Source: Pontibacter mucosus | GTDB lineage: Bacteria; Bacteroidota; Bacteroidia; Cytophagales; Hymenobacteraceae | Length of the DNA: 64,000 nucleotides | Direction of reading: 5' to 3' | NCBI RefSeq assembly: GCF_003054055.1 | Contig: NZ_QBKI01000004.1 | Location: 1-64,000 of the forward strand | Part shown: piece after piece, positions 45,202-54,677 of the stretch | Layout: the number at the start of each line of letters is the position of its first letter | How positions within the stretch are numbered: the stretch's first letter is position 1 | Program-made: the position numbers and the translations under genes | The notes under the pieces: model-generated | What the model was told of the DNA's origin: nothing | What the model saw: only the letters and a program-made list of their open reading frames with translations | The model's database searches: none

Positions 45202-48200
45202 ATGATGAAACGTACCTACCTGGGTATGGTACTGGCTGCGGCGCTTGCTCTCCCTTTCGGCGCGGCTCATGCTCAGGACTCCAAAAAAGAAGACGCTAAA
45301 TGGAAAGTGGATGCCGCACACGGCCCACAGAAGGAAGTCACCATCACCACCAACGAAGGCACCTGGATGAGCGTGGATGTGAGCCCGGACGGCAAAGAGA
45401 TCGTATTCGACATGCTGGGCGATATCTACATCATGCCTATCTCAGGGGGCAAAGCCAAAGTGTTGCGAACAGGACGCCCGTATGAGGTGCAGCCCCGCTT
45501 CAGCCCCGACGGCAAGTATATTTCCTTTACCTCTGATGCAGGTGGTGGCGATAACATCTGGGTGATGAAGCGCGACGGCTCTGATGCCAGGCAAATTACC
45601 AACGAAAACTTCCGCCTGCTCAACAACGCCGTCTGGACACCGGATGGAGAGTTTATCGTGGCGCGCAAGCACTTTACCAACACCCGCTCTTTGGGAGCTG
45701 GTGAGATGTGGATGTACCATCGCACGGGCGGCACGGGCGTGCAGCTGACTAAGCGCAAAAACGACCAGCAGGATGCCGGGGAGCCGTTTGTGTCGCCGGA
45801 CGGCAAGTATGTGTACTTCTCAGAGGACATGAGTGGTGGCTCAAACTTTGAGTATAACAAAGACCCGAACGGGCAGATTTACGTGATTCGCCGCGTGGAC
45901 CGCAACACAGGCGAGATTGAGAACGTGGTAACCGGCAACGGTGGCTCCGTACGCCCTGTCGTAAGCCGCGACGGCAAGCAGATTGCCTTCGTGCGCCGCG
46001 TACGTACCAAGTCGGTGCTGTTTGTGCACGACCTGAAAACCGGCGAAGAGTGGCCGGTTTACGACAAGCTGAGCCACGACCAGCAGGAAGCCTGGGCCAT
46101 TTTCGGCGTATACCCTTACTTCTCCTGGACTCCGGATAACAAGCACATCGTGTTCTGGGCCGATGGTAAAATCAACAAAGTAGATGTTGCCTCCAAGCAG
46201 GTTTCCAATATTCCGTTTGAGGCCTCAACCACCCACTACATTACCGACATTGTGCGCCACGAGCACAGCAAGAACGGCGGCGTTTCGCCGGATAAGTTTA
46301 CGGCCAAGGCGATTCGCCACGCCGTGACCTCGCCGGATGGCAAGACGCTGGTGTTTAACGCGGCAGGCTACATCTACAAGAAAGAGCTGCCAAACGGCAA
46401 GCCGGAGCGCATCACCAAGAGCCAGGAGTTTGAGTTCTATCCTTCCTTCTCTCCGGATGGCAAGCACATTGTGTACGCTACCTGGCACGACGACAACTTC
46501 GGTGGCCTCTACAAGCTCGATATCCGCAAGAAGAACGCCAAGCCGACGAAGCTGACTTATGAGAAAGGCTTTTATACTTCGCCTAAGTTCTCTCCGAACG
46601 GAAAGTATATCGTCTACAGCAAAGAGGGCGGCAACAACCACATGGGTTACGCGCACGGTAAGGAAAAAGGTATTTTCTACATGCCGGCCGATGGTGGCAA
46701 GGCTACGCTGGTGCAGGAGCGCGGCTCCAACCCGCAGTTCAACGCCACTTCTGACCGTATTTTCTACACCGGCTACCAGGATGGCAAGTATGCCTTCAAG
46801 AGCATCGACCTGAACGGCAAAAATGAGCAGACGCACTATACATCCAAGTATACCGACCAATTCTACCCAAGCCCGGACAACAAGTGGATTGGCTTTGTGG
46901 AGCTGTTCAACGGTTACATCGCACCGTTTACGGCCAACGGTTCCGGCGCGGACCTGAGCGCCGACTCGAAGGCTGTTCCGGTAGCCCGCTTCACCCGCGA
47001 CGCCGGCACGAGCATCCACTGGTCAGCTGACAGCAAGAAGATTAACTGGGTGCTGGGCGACGAGTACTTCTCCAACGACCTGAAAAACCGCTTCAAGTTT
47101 GTAGAAGGCGCGCCGGAAGAACTGCCTGCCATCGATACGACAGGCACTAAGATTGGCCTGGAGCTGAAGACCGACATCCCACAAGGCAAAGTGGCCTTTA
47201 CCAACGCCCGCATCATCACCATGAAGGGCGATGAGGTGATTGAAGGCGGAACGATTGTAGTGGACGGCAACCGCATTGTGGCGGTGGGCAAAGGCATCAA
47301 TGTGCCAACTGACGCGAAAGTGATTGACGCTGCCGGCAAAACCATTATGCCGGGCCTGGTGGACGTGCACGCGCACCTGGGCACCTTCCGCCTGGGCATG
47401 AGCCCGCAGAAACAGTGGTCCTACTTTGCCAACCTGGCTTATGGCGTTACCACCACCCACGACCCATCTTCTACGACCGAAATGGTGTTCAGCCAGTCGG
47501 AGGCCGTGAAGTCGGGCGCAATGGTAGGGCCGCGTATCTACTCTACCGGTACGATTCTCTACGGTGCCGACGGCAACTTTAAAGCCGTAATCAACAGCCT
47601 CGACGATGCCCGTTCGCACCTGCGCCGCATCAAAGCCGTGGGTGGTTTCTCGGTGAAGAGCTACAACCAGCCACGCCGTGAGCAGCGCCAGCAGGTAATT
47701 CAGGCAGCGCGCGAGCTGGACATGAGCGTGTACCCGGAGGGCGGTTCTACCTTCTTCCACAACATGACCATGATTCTGGACGGACACACCGGCGTGGAGC
47801 ACAACATTCCGGTAGCCCCGCTTTACAAAGACGTGCTGGAGCTGTGGAAAGCCTCCAAGGTAGGCTATACACCAACGCTGATTGTAAACTACGGTGCCAC
47901 CAACGGCGAGTACTACTGGTACCAGAAAACCAATGTATGGGAGAAAGACCGTCTGCTCAAGTTTACGCCACGCTCTGTCATCGACGGTCGCGCCCGCTTC
48001 GTGACGCAAGTGCCGGACGAGGAGTATGAGAATGGCTACTTCGCTACCTCCCGTGCAGCCAAAGCTCTGACGGATAATGGCGTAAAAGTGAACCTAGGTG
48101 CACACGGCCAGTTGCAAGGCTTGGGAGCCCACTGGGAACTGTGGATGCTGCAGCAAGGCGGTATGACGAACCACGAAGCCCTGCGCGCTGCCACGCTGAA

Positions 48201-48504
48201 CGGAGCTGAGTACATCGGCATGGGCCACGAGCTTGGTTCCCTGGAAACCGGCAAGCTGGCTGACCTCATCGTACTGGACGCCAACCCGCTGGAGAATATC
48301 CAGAACTCGGAGCAGGTGAAGTATACGATGGTGAACGGTCGCCTGTACGATGCCGCCACCATGGCTGAAATCGGCAACTACAACAAGCAACCGGGCAAGT
48401 TCTGGTGGGAGAACGACAAGTACGCCACCGCGTTTGACTGGCACGAAGGCACCGACACCCGCTTTGAGGGTATCGCCGGTGAGCACTGCACTTGCCGCCA
48501 CTAA
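45202..48504 (+). CDS. Secreted propeller-amidohydrolase fusion protein
   Basis: A 1100-residue exported protein. A signal peptide (1-24, ending AHAQ) precedes a TolB/WD40-like propeller with repeated SPDGKxI units (about 55-640), and then a metal-dependent amidohydrolase domain with the HxH motif in GLVDVHAHLG near residue 722, EHNIPV-type His at about 872 and a terminal GHELGSLETGKLADLIVLD signature. Family members are periplasmic or surface peptidase/amidase-like enzymes with unknown substrates. It is followed by a terminator. A wide divergent spacer of 210 bp precedes it. Confidence 0.92.
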   Translation: MMKRTYLGMVLAAALALPFGAAHAQDSKKEDAKWKVDAAHGPQKEVTITTNEGTWMSVDVSPDGKEIVFDMLGDIYIMPISGGKAKVLRTGRPYEVQPRFSPDGKYISFTSDAGGGDNIWVMKRDGSDARQITNENFRLLNNAVWTPDGEFIVARKHFTNTRSLGAGEMWMYHRTGGTGVQLTKRKNDQQDAGEPFVSPDGKYVYFSEDMSGGSNFEYNKDPNGQIYVIRRVDRNTGEIENVVTGNGGSVRPVVSRDGKQIAFVRRVRTKSVLFVHDLKTGEEWPVYDKLSHDQQEAWAIFGVYPYFSWTPDNKHIVFWADGKINKVDVASKQVSNIPFEASTTHYITDIVRHEHSKNGGVSPDKFTAKAIRHAVTSPDGKTLVFNAAGYIYKKELPNGKPERITKSQEFEFYPSFSPDGKHIVYATWHDDNFGGLYKLDIRKKNAKPTKLTYEKGFYTSPKFSPNGKYIVYSKEGGNNHMGYAHGKEKGIFYMPADGGKATLVQERGSNPQFNATSDRIFYTGYQDGKYAFKSIDLNGKNEQTHYTSKYTDQFYPSPDNKWIGFVELFNGYIAPFTANGSGADLSADSKAVPVARFTRDAGTSIHWSADSKKINWVLGDEYFSNDLKNRFKFVEGAPEELPAIDTTGTKIGLELKTDIPQGKVAFTNARIITMKGDEVIEGGTIVVDGNRIVAVGKGINVPTDAKVIDAAGKTIMPGLVDVHAHLGTFRLGMSPQKQWSYFANLAYGVTTTHDPSSTTEMVFSQSEAVKSGAMVGPRIYSTGTILYGADGNFKAVINSLDDARSHLRRIKAVGGFSVKSYNQPRREQRQQVIQAARELDMSVYPEGGSTFFHNMTMILDGHTGVEHNIPVAPLYKDVLELWKASKVGYTPTLIVNYGATNGEYYWYQKTNVWEKDRLLKFTPRSVIDGRARFVTQVPDEEYENGYFATSRAAKALTDNGVKVNLGAHGQLQGLGAHWELWMLQQGGMTNHEALRAATLNGAEYIGMGHELGSLETGKLADLIVLDANPLENIQNSEQVKYTMVNGRLYDAATMAEIGNYNKQPGKFWWENDKYATAFDWHEGTDTRFEGIAGEHCTCRH

Positions 48505-48525
48505 CAGGCGTAAGTATGAAGTATA

Positions 48526-48560
48526 AAAAAGGGCTGCCCCATCCGGAGCAGCCCTTTTTC
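48526..48560 (+). terminator. Terminator of the amidohydrolase gene
   Basis: A 7-bp GC-rich stem (GGGCTGC with GCAGCCC), extended by A-T pairs, with a T-rich tail. Two AAGTAT copies lie just before it (48512-48525). Confidence 0.85.
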
Positions 48561-48576
48561 CTTCAATTAAGTCAAG

Positions 48577-48637
48577 TATGGCGCGAGCGTCCTCGCTCGT
48601 GTCTAAGTATAGCAGGGGCCTCTGGCCCTGTTATGAT
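48577..48637. repeat. REP element, left of the RAYT gene
   Basis: Holds two hairpins: CGAGCG/CGCTCG at 48584-48599 and CAGGGGCC/GGCCCTG at 48613-48630. The same two hairpins occur inverted at 49200-49264. The AAGTAT motif is included at both its start and middle. Confidence 0.8.
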
Positions 48638-49168
48638 TTATACTTCTGCCAAATTTAAATCACTGTCCGGATTGGCACTACTAAAAGTATAATAAGCAGC
48701 ATCTGTTACCAAGCCCGCTACCACAGGATTTTGTTCAATATAGTCTATCTTCTGCTGGAATATCTTTGTATCAGTTAAGTCTATGGGATGGTTGTGCTGC
48801 TGCCAAAACTGGAATTCTTTATTGTGCCTAATACTTTGTTTAAAAAAGCGAAACAAGTGTAATAACCACTCCTTTCTGCTTTCCATCGGATTGTTCTCAA
48901 TTAAGTTGATGATACGCTTTGCTGTATAGCTTTTAAAATCACGTAGTATATCACTTAGGTTGCCCCTCTCTGCAGAACAAATTATATACAAATGGCTGGG
49001 CATAAGACAGTAGCTATAAATCCTTAGGCCCTTTTGCTTGCTGCAGTAATTGAGGTTTGCAACTACTTCATCGGCATATTCTCTTCTGGTAAAAATGTCA
49101 ATCCAGCCAACAACTGTTAGTGTGACGAAGAATGTGCCATCCGGATGAATTTTATACTTTTCAGACAT
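48638..49168 (-). CDS. REP-associated tyrosine transposase (RAYT, Y1-type)
   Basis: A 176-residue single-domain Y1 transposase-like protein of the IS200/RAYT family. I chose the start MSEKYKIHPD at 49168; the longer frame would read through the right REP. The metal-binding site, normally HUH, reads His59-Leu-Tyr61 in SYCLMPSHLYII, so the second His is a Tyr. The likely nucleophile is Tyr143 in KIDYIEQNPV, aligned with the catalytic Tyr of other RAYTs. Inverted REPs flank both ends. Whether it is active is therefore uncertain. Confidence 0.85.
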   Translation of the reverse strand: MSEKYKIHPDGTFFVTLTVVGWIDIFTRREYADEVVANLNYCSKQKGLRIYSYCLMPSHLYIICSAERGNLSDILRDFKSYTAKRIINLIENNPMESRKEWLLHLFRFFKQSIRHNKEFQFWQQHNHPIDLTDTKIFQQKIDYIEQNPVVAGLVTDAAYYTFSSANPDSDLNLAEV

Positions 49169-49199
49169 GCCAATTAATACGGACCCAACGTTGTAAAGT

Positions 49200-49264
49200 A
49201 TAAAATGTAAAGGGGCCAGAGGCCCCACTATAGTAGGTCACGAGCGTGGACGCTCGCGCCATGA
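49200..49264. repeat. REP element, right of the RAYT gene
   Basis: Inverted copy of the left REP: hairpins GGGGCC/GGCCCC at 49212-49226 and CGAGCG/CGCTCG at 49241-49256. The pair gives a symmetrical REP-RAYT-REP unit of about 690 bp. Confidence 0.8.
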
Positions 49265-49282
49265 TCAATCAACAACCCACAA

Positions 49283-50470
49283 TTACTTCACCGCCTCCAG
49301 CACGCGCTTGAACAACTCGTTCTGCTTGCCATCATGCCAGCGCCATACTATCACAAGGTTATGCTCGGGGTCTACCCACACGGTATTTTGGCCGGCACCT
49401 AAGGCAGCGTAACTCGTAGCTGGGGCATCGGGCCAAGCTTTGCCTTCCGGGTTAAGCCACCACAGGTAGCCGTAGTCTGCCTTTATGGGGCCTGGCGAAG
49501 TTGCTTCCTTCACCCATTCCTCCGCTACCAGCTGCTTATCTTTCCAGCGGCCGTTGCGCAGGAACAGGTACCCGAAGCGTGCCTCGTCGCGGGTGCTTAT
49601 CCAGAGGCCGCCGCCCCAACGCGTGCCGCCGCTCACCGAGGGCATCTGCTGGCCGTTTACCATTGCTGTAGAATTGCGGTAAGACACCCATTGCCAGGTT
49701 TGGGAAGCACCGATGGGGTCCATGATTTCGTCTTTGAGCACCTGCGGCAGCGGTTTCTCCCACACCCGCAGCAAAGAAAGGGCAAAACGATTGATACGCG
49801 TATCGTTATACTCGTAGAAGGTGCCCGGCTCCTGCAGCTCGCGTGGTTTACGCTCCCCACGGCCAAAGGCTTCCTTCCCAACAAAATCATGTTTCTTACC
49901 CCACAGTTCGCCCTCCCACTCGCTGGTTTGGTGGGCATGGTGCGCCCAGGTAACCTTGCTGTTGTGCTCCGACTCATACCCTCCGTCCTGCGCATACTTC
50001 GCCACGGGGTCGTTTATACTTTGAATAATTCCCTTATCCAGAGCCAAACCAAGTATGGTAGACAGAAAACTTTTGGCCACACTGTAGGTGGGGTCCGCGG
50101 CTTTGGTATCGCCCCACTCCGCCACAATATAGCCGTCTTTCAGGATGATGCCATTGGTACTAGCCCTGGTAGCGGGGAGTGGCCCCAGCGGCTCCCCGAA
50201 AATCTCTTTCTGCGTGGAGAAATCCTTCTCCATTTGCGTGGTTTCCTGCTGCTTCGCCCACTCCACGGCCTTCTGTAGTTTGGCCGCATCCAGGCCTACC
50301 TCCTCAGGGCTTTTCCGCTCCCAATCCTCTCCCGGACCCGGATAATAATATAAAGATTTCGTTTGCTGCTCCGGCAGGCTGGCCGTAGTAGTGCTTTGCG
50401 GTTGCGACTGGCAGGACGAAAGTCCCAAGGCCAGGAGCAGCGCGAGGTAGGTGTGCTTCAGCATTTTCAA
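49283..50470 (-). CDS. Serine hydrolase of the class C beta-lactamase family, lipoprotein
   Basis: A 395-residue secreted hydrolase. The signal ends in a lipobox-like LSSC, so it is probably lipid-anchored. The catalytic SxxK is SVAK near residue 131 (TYSVAKSFL) and the second motif YxN is YEYND near residue 218. The family includes penicillin-binding-protein-like peptidases, esterases and beta-lactamases; this member is not identifiable as any single one. Its neighbours (RAYT and DsbA-like genes) do not help. Confidence 0.9.
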   Translation of the reverse strand: MKMLKHTYLALLLALGLSSCQSQPQSTTTASLPEQQTKSLYYYPGPGEDWERKSPEEVGLDAAKLQKAVEWAKQQETTQMEKDFSTQKEIFGEPLGPLPATRASTNGIILKDGYIVAEWGDTKAADPTYSVAKSFLSTILGLALDKGIIQSINDPVAKYAQDGGYESEHNSKVTWAHHAHQTSEWEGELWGKKHDFVGKEAFGRGERKPRELQEPGTFYEYNDTRINRFALSLLRVWEKPLPQVLKDEIMDPIGASQTWQWVSYRNSTAMVNGQQMPSVSGGTRWGGGLWISTRDEARFGYLFLRNGRWKDKQLVAEEWVKEATSPGPIKADYGYLWWLNPEGKAWPDAPATSYAALGAGQNTVWVDPEHNLVIVWRWHDGKQNELFKRVLEAVK

Positions 50471-50576
50471 CGTATGGATTTACCGCACAATCTACTAAAA
50501 TTCTGGATGCGCGCTACAGGACCAGTAACCTTAACACAGGGAGAGCGGTTGATAGATTTAACAAAGTATAAATCCG

Positions 50577-51170
50577 ATGTTACAGATAAAAGTATACTCC
50601 GACTATGTGTGCCCTTACTGCTTTCTGGGCGAGGTGGTGCTGGAGCGGGCGCTAAAAGGGCTGGAAGACAAGGTGCAGGTGGAATGGATGCCCTTCGAGC
50701 TGCGCCCTTACCCTACCCCCACGCTAAAACCCGAGGAGGATTACCTGCAAACTACCTGGGCCAACTCTGTGTACCCTATGGCCAAACAACTGAACGTGCC
50801 GATTGTACTGCCCAAGGTATCGCCGCAACCCTACACGCACCTGGCGTTTGAGGGCTACCAATTTGCCAAAGAGCAGGGGCTGGGAGAAGCCTACACGCAC
50901 CGCCTGTTCACAGCTTTTTTCCAGGAGGAGCAGGATATTGGAGATATAGCGGTGCTGGTAAAACTGGCAAAAGAAATAGGGCTGGACGAGGCGGCTTACC
51001 GGCAGGCGCTGGAGACACGAAAGTATAAAGCGGTACACGCGCAGGAGTTGAAGCAAGCTTATGAGACCCGTATCACGGCAGTGCCCACCTTCATCATTGC
51101 CGATAAGCAAGTGCGTGGCCTGCTGCGCGAAGAGGATTTGCGCCGTTTTATAAAACTGGAGCTGGAGTAA
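50577..51170 (+). CDS. DsbA-family oxidoreductase (FrnE-like)
   Basis: A 197-residue cytoplasmic thioredoxin-fold protein of the FrnE group. The active-site pair CPYC is at residues 12-15 (SDYVCPYCFLGE). The DsbA-type helical insert follows, and the strand TAVPTFIIADK holds the conserved cis-Pro (about residue 173). It lacks a signal peptide, as FrnE proteins do. FrnE members are linked to oxidative and polyketide-related thiol chemistry; its role here is unknown. The stop lies next to a terminator built on AAGTAT. Confidence 0.9.
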   Translation: MLQIKVYSDYVCPYCFLGEVVLERALKGLEDKVQVEWMPFELRPYPTPTLKPEEDYLQTTWANSVYPMAKQLNVPIVLPKVSPQPYTHLAFEGYQFAKEQGLGEAYTHRLFTAFFQEEQDIGDIAVLVKLAKEIGLDEAAYRQALETRKYKAVHAQELKQAYETRITAVPTFIIADKQVRGLLREEDLRRFIKLELE

Positions 51171-51172
51171 AG

Positions 51173-51230
51173 TATAAAAGTATGAGAGAGACAAATGTGC
51201 CATCCCTCTCATACTTTATAGCTCGGGTTG
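51173..51230. terminator. Terminator with AAGTAT-containing arms
   Basis: Left arm TATAAAAGTATGAGAG (51173-51188) pairs with CTCTCATACTTTATA (51216-51230) with one bulged A. The dispersed motif is present in inverted orientation in both arms. Confidence 0.7.
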
Positions 51231-51332
51231 ATTTAAAACAATCATGAAGGTGTAAACCCACCCCTACCCCTCCAAGGAGGGGAATTTCTAAGTGAACAGA
51301 GGGGGATTAATCACGACTTTATACTTCAAAAT

Positions 51333-52121
51333 TTACCACCCTCCGCGGCGCTTGCCTCCTCCAAGTATGCCTCCTAATAAACTACCCAGCCCGCCGGAGC
51401 CCATGCTGCTGTAGCCTTTGCGGCCGTTCAGCCCGCCAAGAATAGATATCAGGGAGCCCATGCCTCCGCCGCTTCGGTACCTGCCGCCACCCATCATACC
51501 GCTTCCCAATAGTCCGCCAAGCATACCGCCCATCATACCGCCACCATAGCGCTTGCTCCGACGGCCGCCCATCATATTGGCAATTACAAGAGGCGCCAGT
51601 ATACCCAGCATGCCCTGTACCATCTGCGGAGAGATACCGGCATTCTTAAACGTATCGCCGAAACCATTCTTGTTCAGGAAGCTCTGCGACGTTGGGTCCT
51701 CGCCTTGCTGTTGTGCTTGGTCGGCCTTTTGCACGTAATCCTCCAGGATGCTGTACTGCTTCTGGTCCACGCCCAGGTAGGTGGCCATGTCTTCTATATG
51801 CTTCTTTTCTTCGGGCGTATACTGGCCGTCGGACTTGGCAAAACTGATGATATCCGTGATGAGCGAAAAACGGAGCGGACTGGACTTCAGCACGTCCAGG
51901 CACTTTTGCAGGCTTATCTGGGAGGGGTTCTTGGCTACTGCCTCCACCTCCTGCCGCAGGTTCTCGGGCAGTTCTGCCGCCTCCCCCATCATGTATAAAA
52001 ATTCCAGTTCCTCGTCTGAGGCGTGCCCGTCGGCCGAGGCCATACTTGCCAAAGCGCAAAAGTATGCCCCTTTCTCCTGTATCGGGTAATCTTTAAGTAG
52101 CGTGGTTTGCTCCTGTTCCAT
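51333..52121 (-). CDS. TerB-like domain protein with Gly-rich tail
   Basis: A 262-residue protein. The first ~140 residues form a TerB-like helical domain (SMASADGHASDEELEFLYMM and the similar SFAKSDGQYTPEEKKHIEDMA, two acidic EF-hand-like loops). TerB-like domains are associated with tellurite-resistance and other metal-linked complexes. The C-terminal ~80 residues are Gly/Met/Arg-rich and contain repeats of GGMLGG and MGGG; this tail has hydrophobic patches but no clear membrane span. No signal peptide is found. The function is not assigned. Confidence 0.8.
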   Translation of the reverse strand: MEQEQTTLLKDYPIQEKGAYFCALASMASADGHASDEELEFLYMMGEAAELPENLRQEVEAVAKNPSQISLQKCLDVLKSSPLRFSLITDIISFAKSDGQYTPEEKKHIEDMATYLGVDQKQYSILEDYVQKADQAQQQGEDPTSQSFLNKNGFGDTFKNAGISPQMVQGMLGILAPLVIANMMGGRRSKRYGGGMMGGMLGGLLGSGMMGGGRYRSGGGMGSLISILGGLNGRKGYSSMGSGGLGSLLGGILGGGKRRGGW

Positions 52122-52300
52122 GTGCGTGTATACTTAGTGTGCTTTGTTTAAACGGCTGAGGATGAAGCTAAGTTGGCATCAGGAGAGGCTATACTTTACC
52201 AGAATCGCATTTTATACTTTGGCTATCTTTTCATGCCCATACTTTGCAGCGCCTTGCAGACAGCTAGTTGACATTTATACTTTTCAGAAGTCCATAAATG
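52122..52300. other. Intergenic stretch rich in the TATACTT motif
   Basis: Four or more ATACTT copies occur within ~180 bp, all in one orientation (near 52190, 52213, 52240, 52277). I see no gene. Confidence 0.5.
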
Positions 52301-52305
52301 CAAAA

Positions 52306-52334
52306 AGCCGGGCTAGTACCCCGGCTCTTTTTCT
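52306..52334 (-). terminator. Terminator of the 775-residue T9SS protein gene
   Basis: A 7-bp stem AGCCGGG/CCCGGCT (52306-52326) with T-rich sequence on the minus strand. It shares its sequence with the terminator of the 2392-residue gene. Confidence 0.8.
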
Positions 52335-52349
52335 TTAAACCCTATTACT

Positions 52350-54677
52350 CTATTTCTTCAAAAGCTTGAAATTATTGGCCTGGCCATTCATTTCAGTTCT
52401 TACAAAATAGATTCCTTTCGGCAGCGACTGCCATAATATTATCTTCTCCAGCGAGCGGCCTTTGCTCACCTCGAATTGCTGTGTCATAACGGACCTGCCC
52501 ATGGCGTCCAGCACCTGCACGTTCAGTTTGCCCGACTCGTCTGCGTTCAGTTCCAGGTTCACCTCGCTCTCAAACGGGTTCGGGAAAGCCTTCAGGCTGT
52601 AGTTGCTCACCTCGCCAAAGCTCACGGCCTTGGTGGTGAAATACTCGAATTGACCATCCATGTCTATTTGCTTGAGGCGGTAATAGCGCGTGCCATACTT
52701 GCCGTTTTCGGTGTCTTTGAAAGTATAAACCTGCTTGATAACGGTGTTGCCGTTCCTGGTCGGCACGAAGTCCAGCTTGCGGAAGTTGAAGCCATCCTGA
52801 GACACCTGCACCTCAAAGCCGGTGTTGTTCTCCTCAGAGGCCGTGGCCCACTCCAGCAGCACGTTGTTCCCCTGCTTGACCGCCGTGAAGTAGATGATTT
52901 CTACCGGGAGGGGGTTGATAGGAGTTGTCTCAATTCGTAGTGGGGTTGGATCATAACATACGCCTGAGATTGGTGTGATGTCGCATCTTAAGTAGAACTC
53001 CTCATTAGGCACGCTTGGAATCTCCAATATTTCTGAATTTCCACCAACTACTGTTTCTAAGCCATTTCTTATCATGTACCATCTAAAGGACTGTGCATCG
53101 CCCCTATTCTGCATATCGGAGAACACCTGATAAGTTGCTTGCTTTCCGGGTTCTACAGTTGTCTGTCCAACTAAATTTATAGACCCGTTAGATGTTAAGA
53201 CCTCCTGCAGCACCATATTTACCGGATTAGATGTTGTGCTACATCCATTCGAATTTGTGACCTTAACTATGTAGGCACCTGTTTCAGATGGTGTGTGGTT
53301 AAATCTGGTAGCGCCCGGAATTTCCACACCATCTCTGTACCATTGGTAAGCATAAGCTGGGTCTGTAGCTACAGACAAGTTAGTTCTACTAGCCGCTGTA
53401 GCCGGACAGTAGGACGTGGGGCCATTTGCCGTTATGCTAGCCGGAGGAAGAGGATTTACCGTAACTTGCATACTTGCCCTAGTTGCACTATGGCAACCTT
53501 GAGCACTAACAGCTGCTACTGATACTTGACCAGACTGTGCAGAATTAGTAAAGTTTACAGTAATAGTATTAGTATTTGCTCCGCTAACTATGCTTGCTCC
53601 AGTAGGAACTAGCCAGTTGTAGGTTACACCTGTTACCTGAGGCACGGAATAAACAACACCCTCCGTGCCTACACAAACACTAGAATTACCTGTAATGGAA
53701 CCGGGTGTTGCCGGAAGTTGATTAACAGTAACAGTAACTGATCTTGGACTGCTTTCGCAGCCTGCTGCAGTAGCAACAGTAGTATAGTATGTAGTCGTTT
53801 CGCCTAAAGATGGAATTGTTAAAGTAGCTCCTGTTTGATTTGGAATATGTACACCATTGTTATAATCAGCTTGGGATGCATACCATCTATATGTTTCACC
53901 TGCTGTAGCATTAGCTCCCGAGGCACTTAATACAGCTTGTCCTGAGCCACATGCAGGTGGAGCCGTGGAGATGCCAACAGTAGGAACAGTAATATTTGCA
54001 GGGCAGGACTCTTCTGTGATGACAATGTCATCTACGTACATCCATGATTTATTGTCAGTAGATGTATGTAATCTAAAACCTACATATATAACTTGTTCAG
54101 GAGTCTGAAGCACGTTTCCGCTAAATTGAAAGCTTTTGGTTGAATAACTCGAAGAGTTAACATTAACATTTGCTCCATGCGACACAGTGCCCGTCATATT
54201 AGTAAAATTAGGGTCAGCAGATGTCACCAAAGTGATTTGTCCTGAGGATGCAGACTTATTACCACCTGTACCAGTACCACTTTTGGCTTTCAAAGTAGCT
54301 TTATAGGTATACCCTTTTCTAAAGACAAAACCATTAGTGAGCTTAATTAAGCCATTGTACTGACGGTTGTTTGTGCCATTGTTACCGACACCAGGAGTAG
54401 CCTCAATCCACGCAGCATTCCCAGTACTGACATTATTTATAGTTTCACCACCATCTGTAGCAATCTCAAAATACTTTGTGTTATCATAAGTAGGAGGGTT
54501 GCTACCTGCATCAGGTAATATAATTAGTTGAAAACCTGTACCGCTTACATCACCTTTTGTAGTATTATTAAAATTCTGTATTTCTGAAAACTGCCCAACC
54601 GCAGTCCCACTACTAAAAACAGCAGCCAGCAGCAAAGCCCAGAACAAACAGGCAGAACGAGTAAAAATTTGTTTCAT
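52350..54677 (-). CDS. T9SS type A cargo protein with Ig/PKD-like domains
   Basis: A 775-residue secreted protein. A signal peptide (1-29) precedes an N-terminal beta-sandwich (about 30-230), then Ig-like/PKD-like segments (TETYRWYASQ..., VTYNWLVPTGA..., YAYQWYRDG...). The C-terminus has the family linker PLPVEIIYFTAVKQGNNVLLEW and a type A sorting domain (AFPNPFESEVNLEL, YFVRTEMNGQ...KLLKK). It should be exported by the type IX system to the cell surface. The 3' half is nearly identical to the 2392-residue gene next to it. Confidence 0.9.
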   Translation of the reverse strand: MKQIFTRSACLFWALLLAAVFSSGTAVGQFSEIQNFNNTTKGDVSGTGFQLIILPDAGSNPPTYDNTKYFEIATDGGETINNVSTGNAAWIEATPGVGNNGTNNRQYNGLIKLTNGFVFRKGYTYKATLKAKSGTGTGGNKSASSGQITLVTSADPNFTNMTGTVSHGANVNVNSSSYSTKSFQFSGNVLQTPEQVIYVGFRLHTSTDNKSWMYVDDIVITEESCPANITVPTVGISTAPPACGSGQAVLSASGANATAGETYRWYASQADYNNGVHIPNQTGATLTIPSLGETTTYYTTVATAAGCESSPRSVTVTVNQLPATPGSITGNSSVCVGTEGVVYSVPQVTGVTYNWLVPTGASIVSGANTNTITVNFTNSAQSGQVSVAAVSAQGCHSATRASMQVTVNPLPPASITANGPTSYCPATAASRTNLSVATDPAYAYQWYRDGVEIPGATRFNHTPSETGAYIVKVTNSNGCSTTSNPVNMVLQEVLTSNGSINLVGQTTVEPGKQATYQVFSDMQNRGDAQSFRWYMIRNGLETVVGGNSEILEIPSVPNEEFYLRCDITPISGVCYDPTPLRIETTPINPLPVEIIYFTAVKQGNNVLLEWATASEENNTGFEVQVSQDGFNFRKLDFVPTRNGNTVIKQVYTFKDTENGKYGTRYYRLKQIDMDGQFEYFTTKAVSFGEVSNYSLKAFPNPFESEVNLELNADESGKLNVQVLDAMGRSVMTQQFEVSKGRSLEKIILWQSLPKGIYFVRTEMNGQANNFKLLKK

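Noticed and set aside
42126-48009. Long antisense frames opposite the YyaL-like and amidohydrolase genes
   Set aside because: Products are rich in His, Val, Leu and Arg without homology, as expected for reverse-strand shadows of GC-rich genes.
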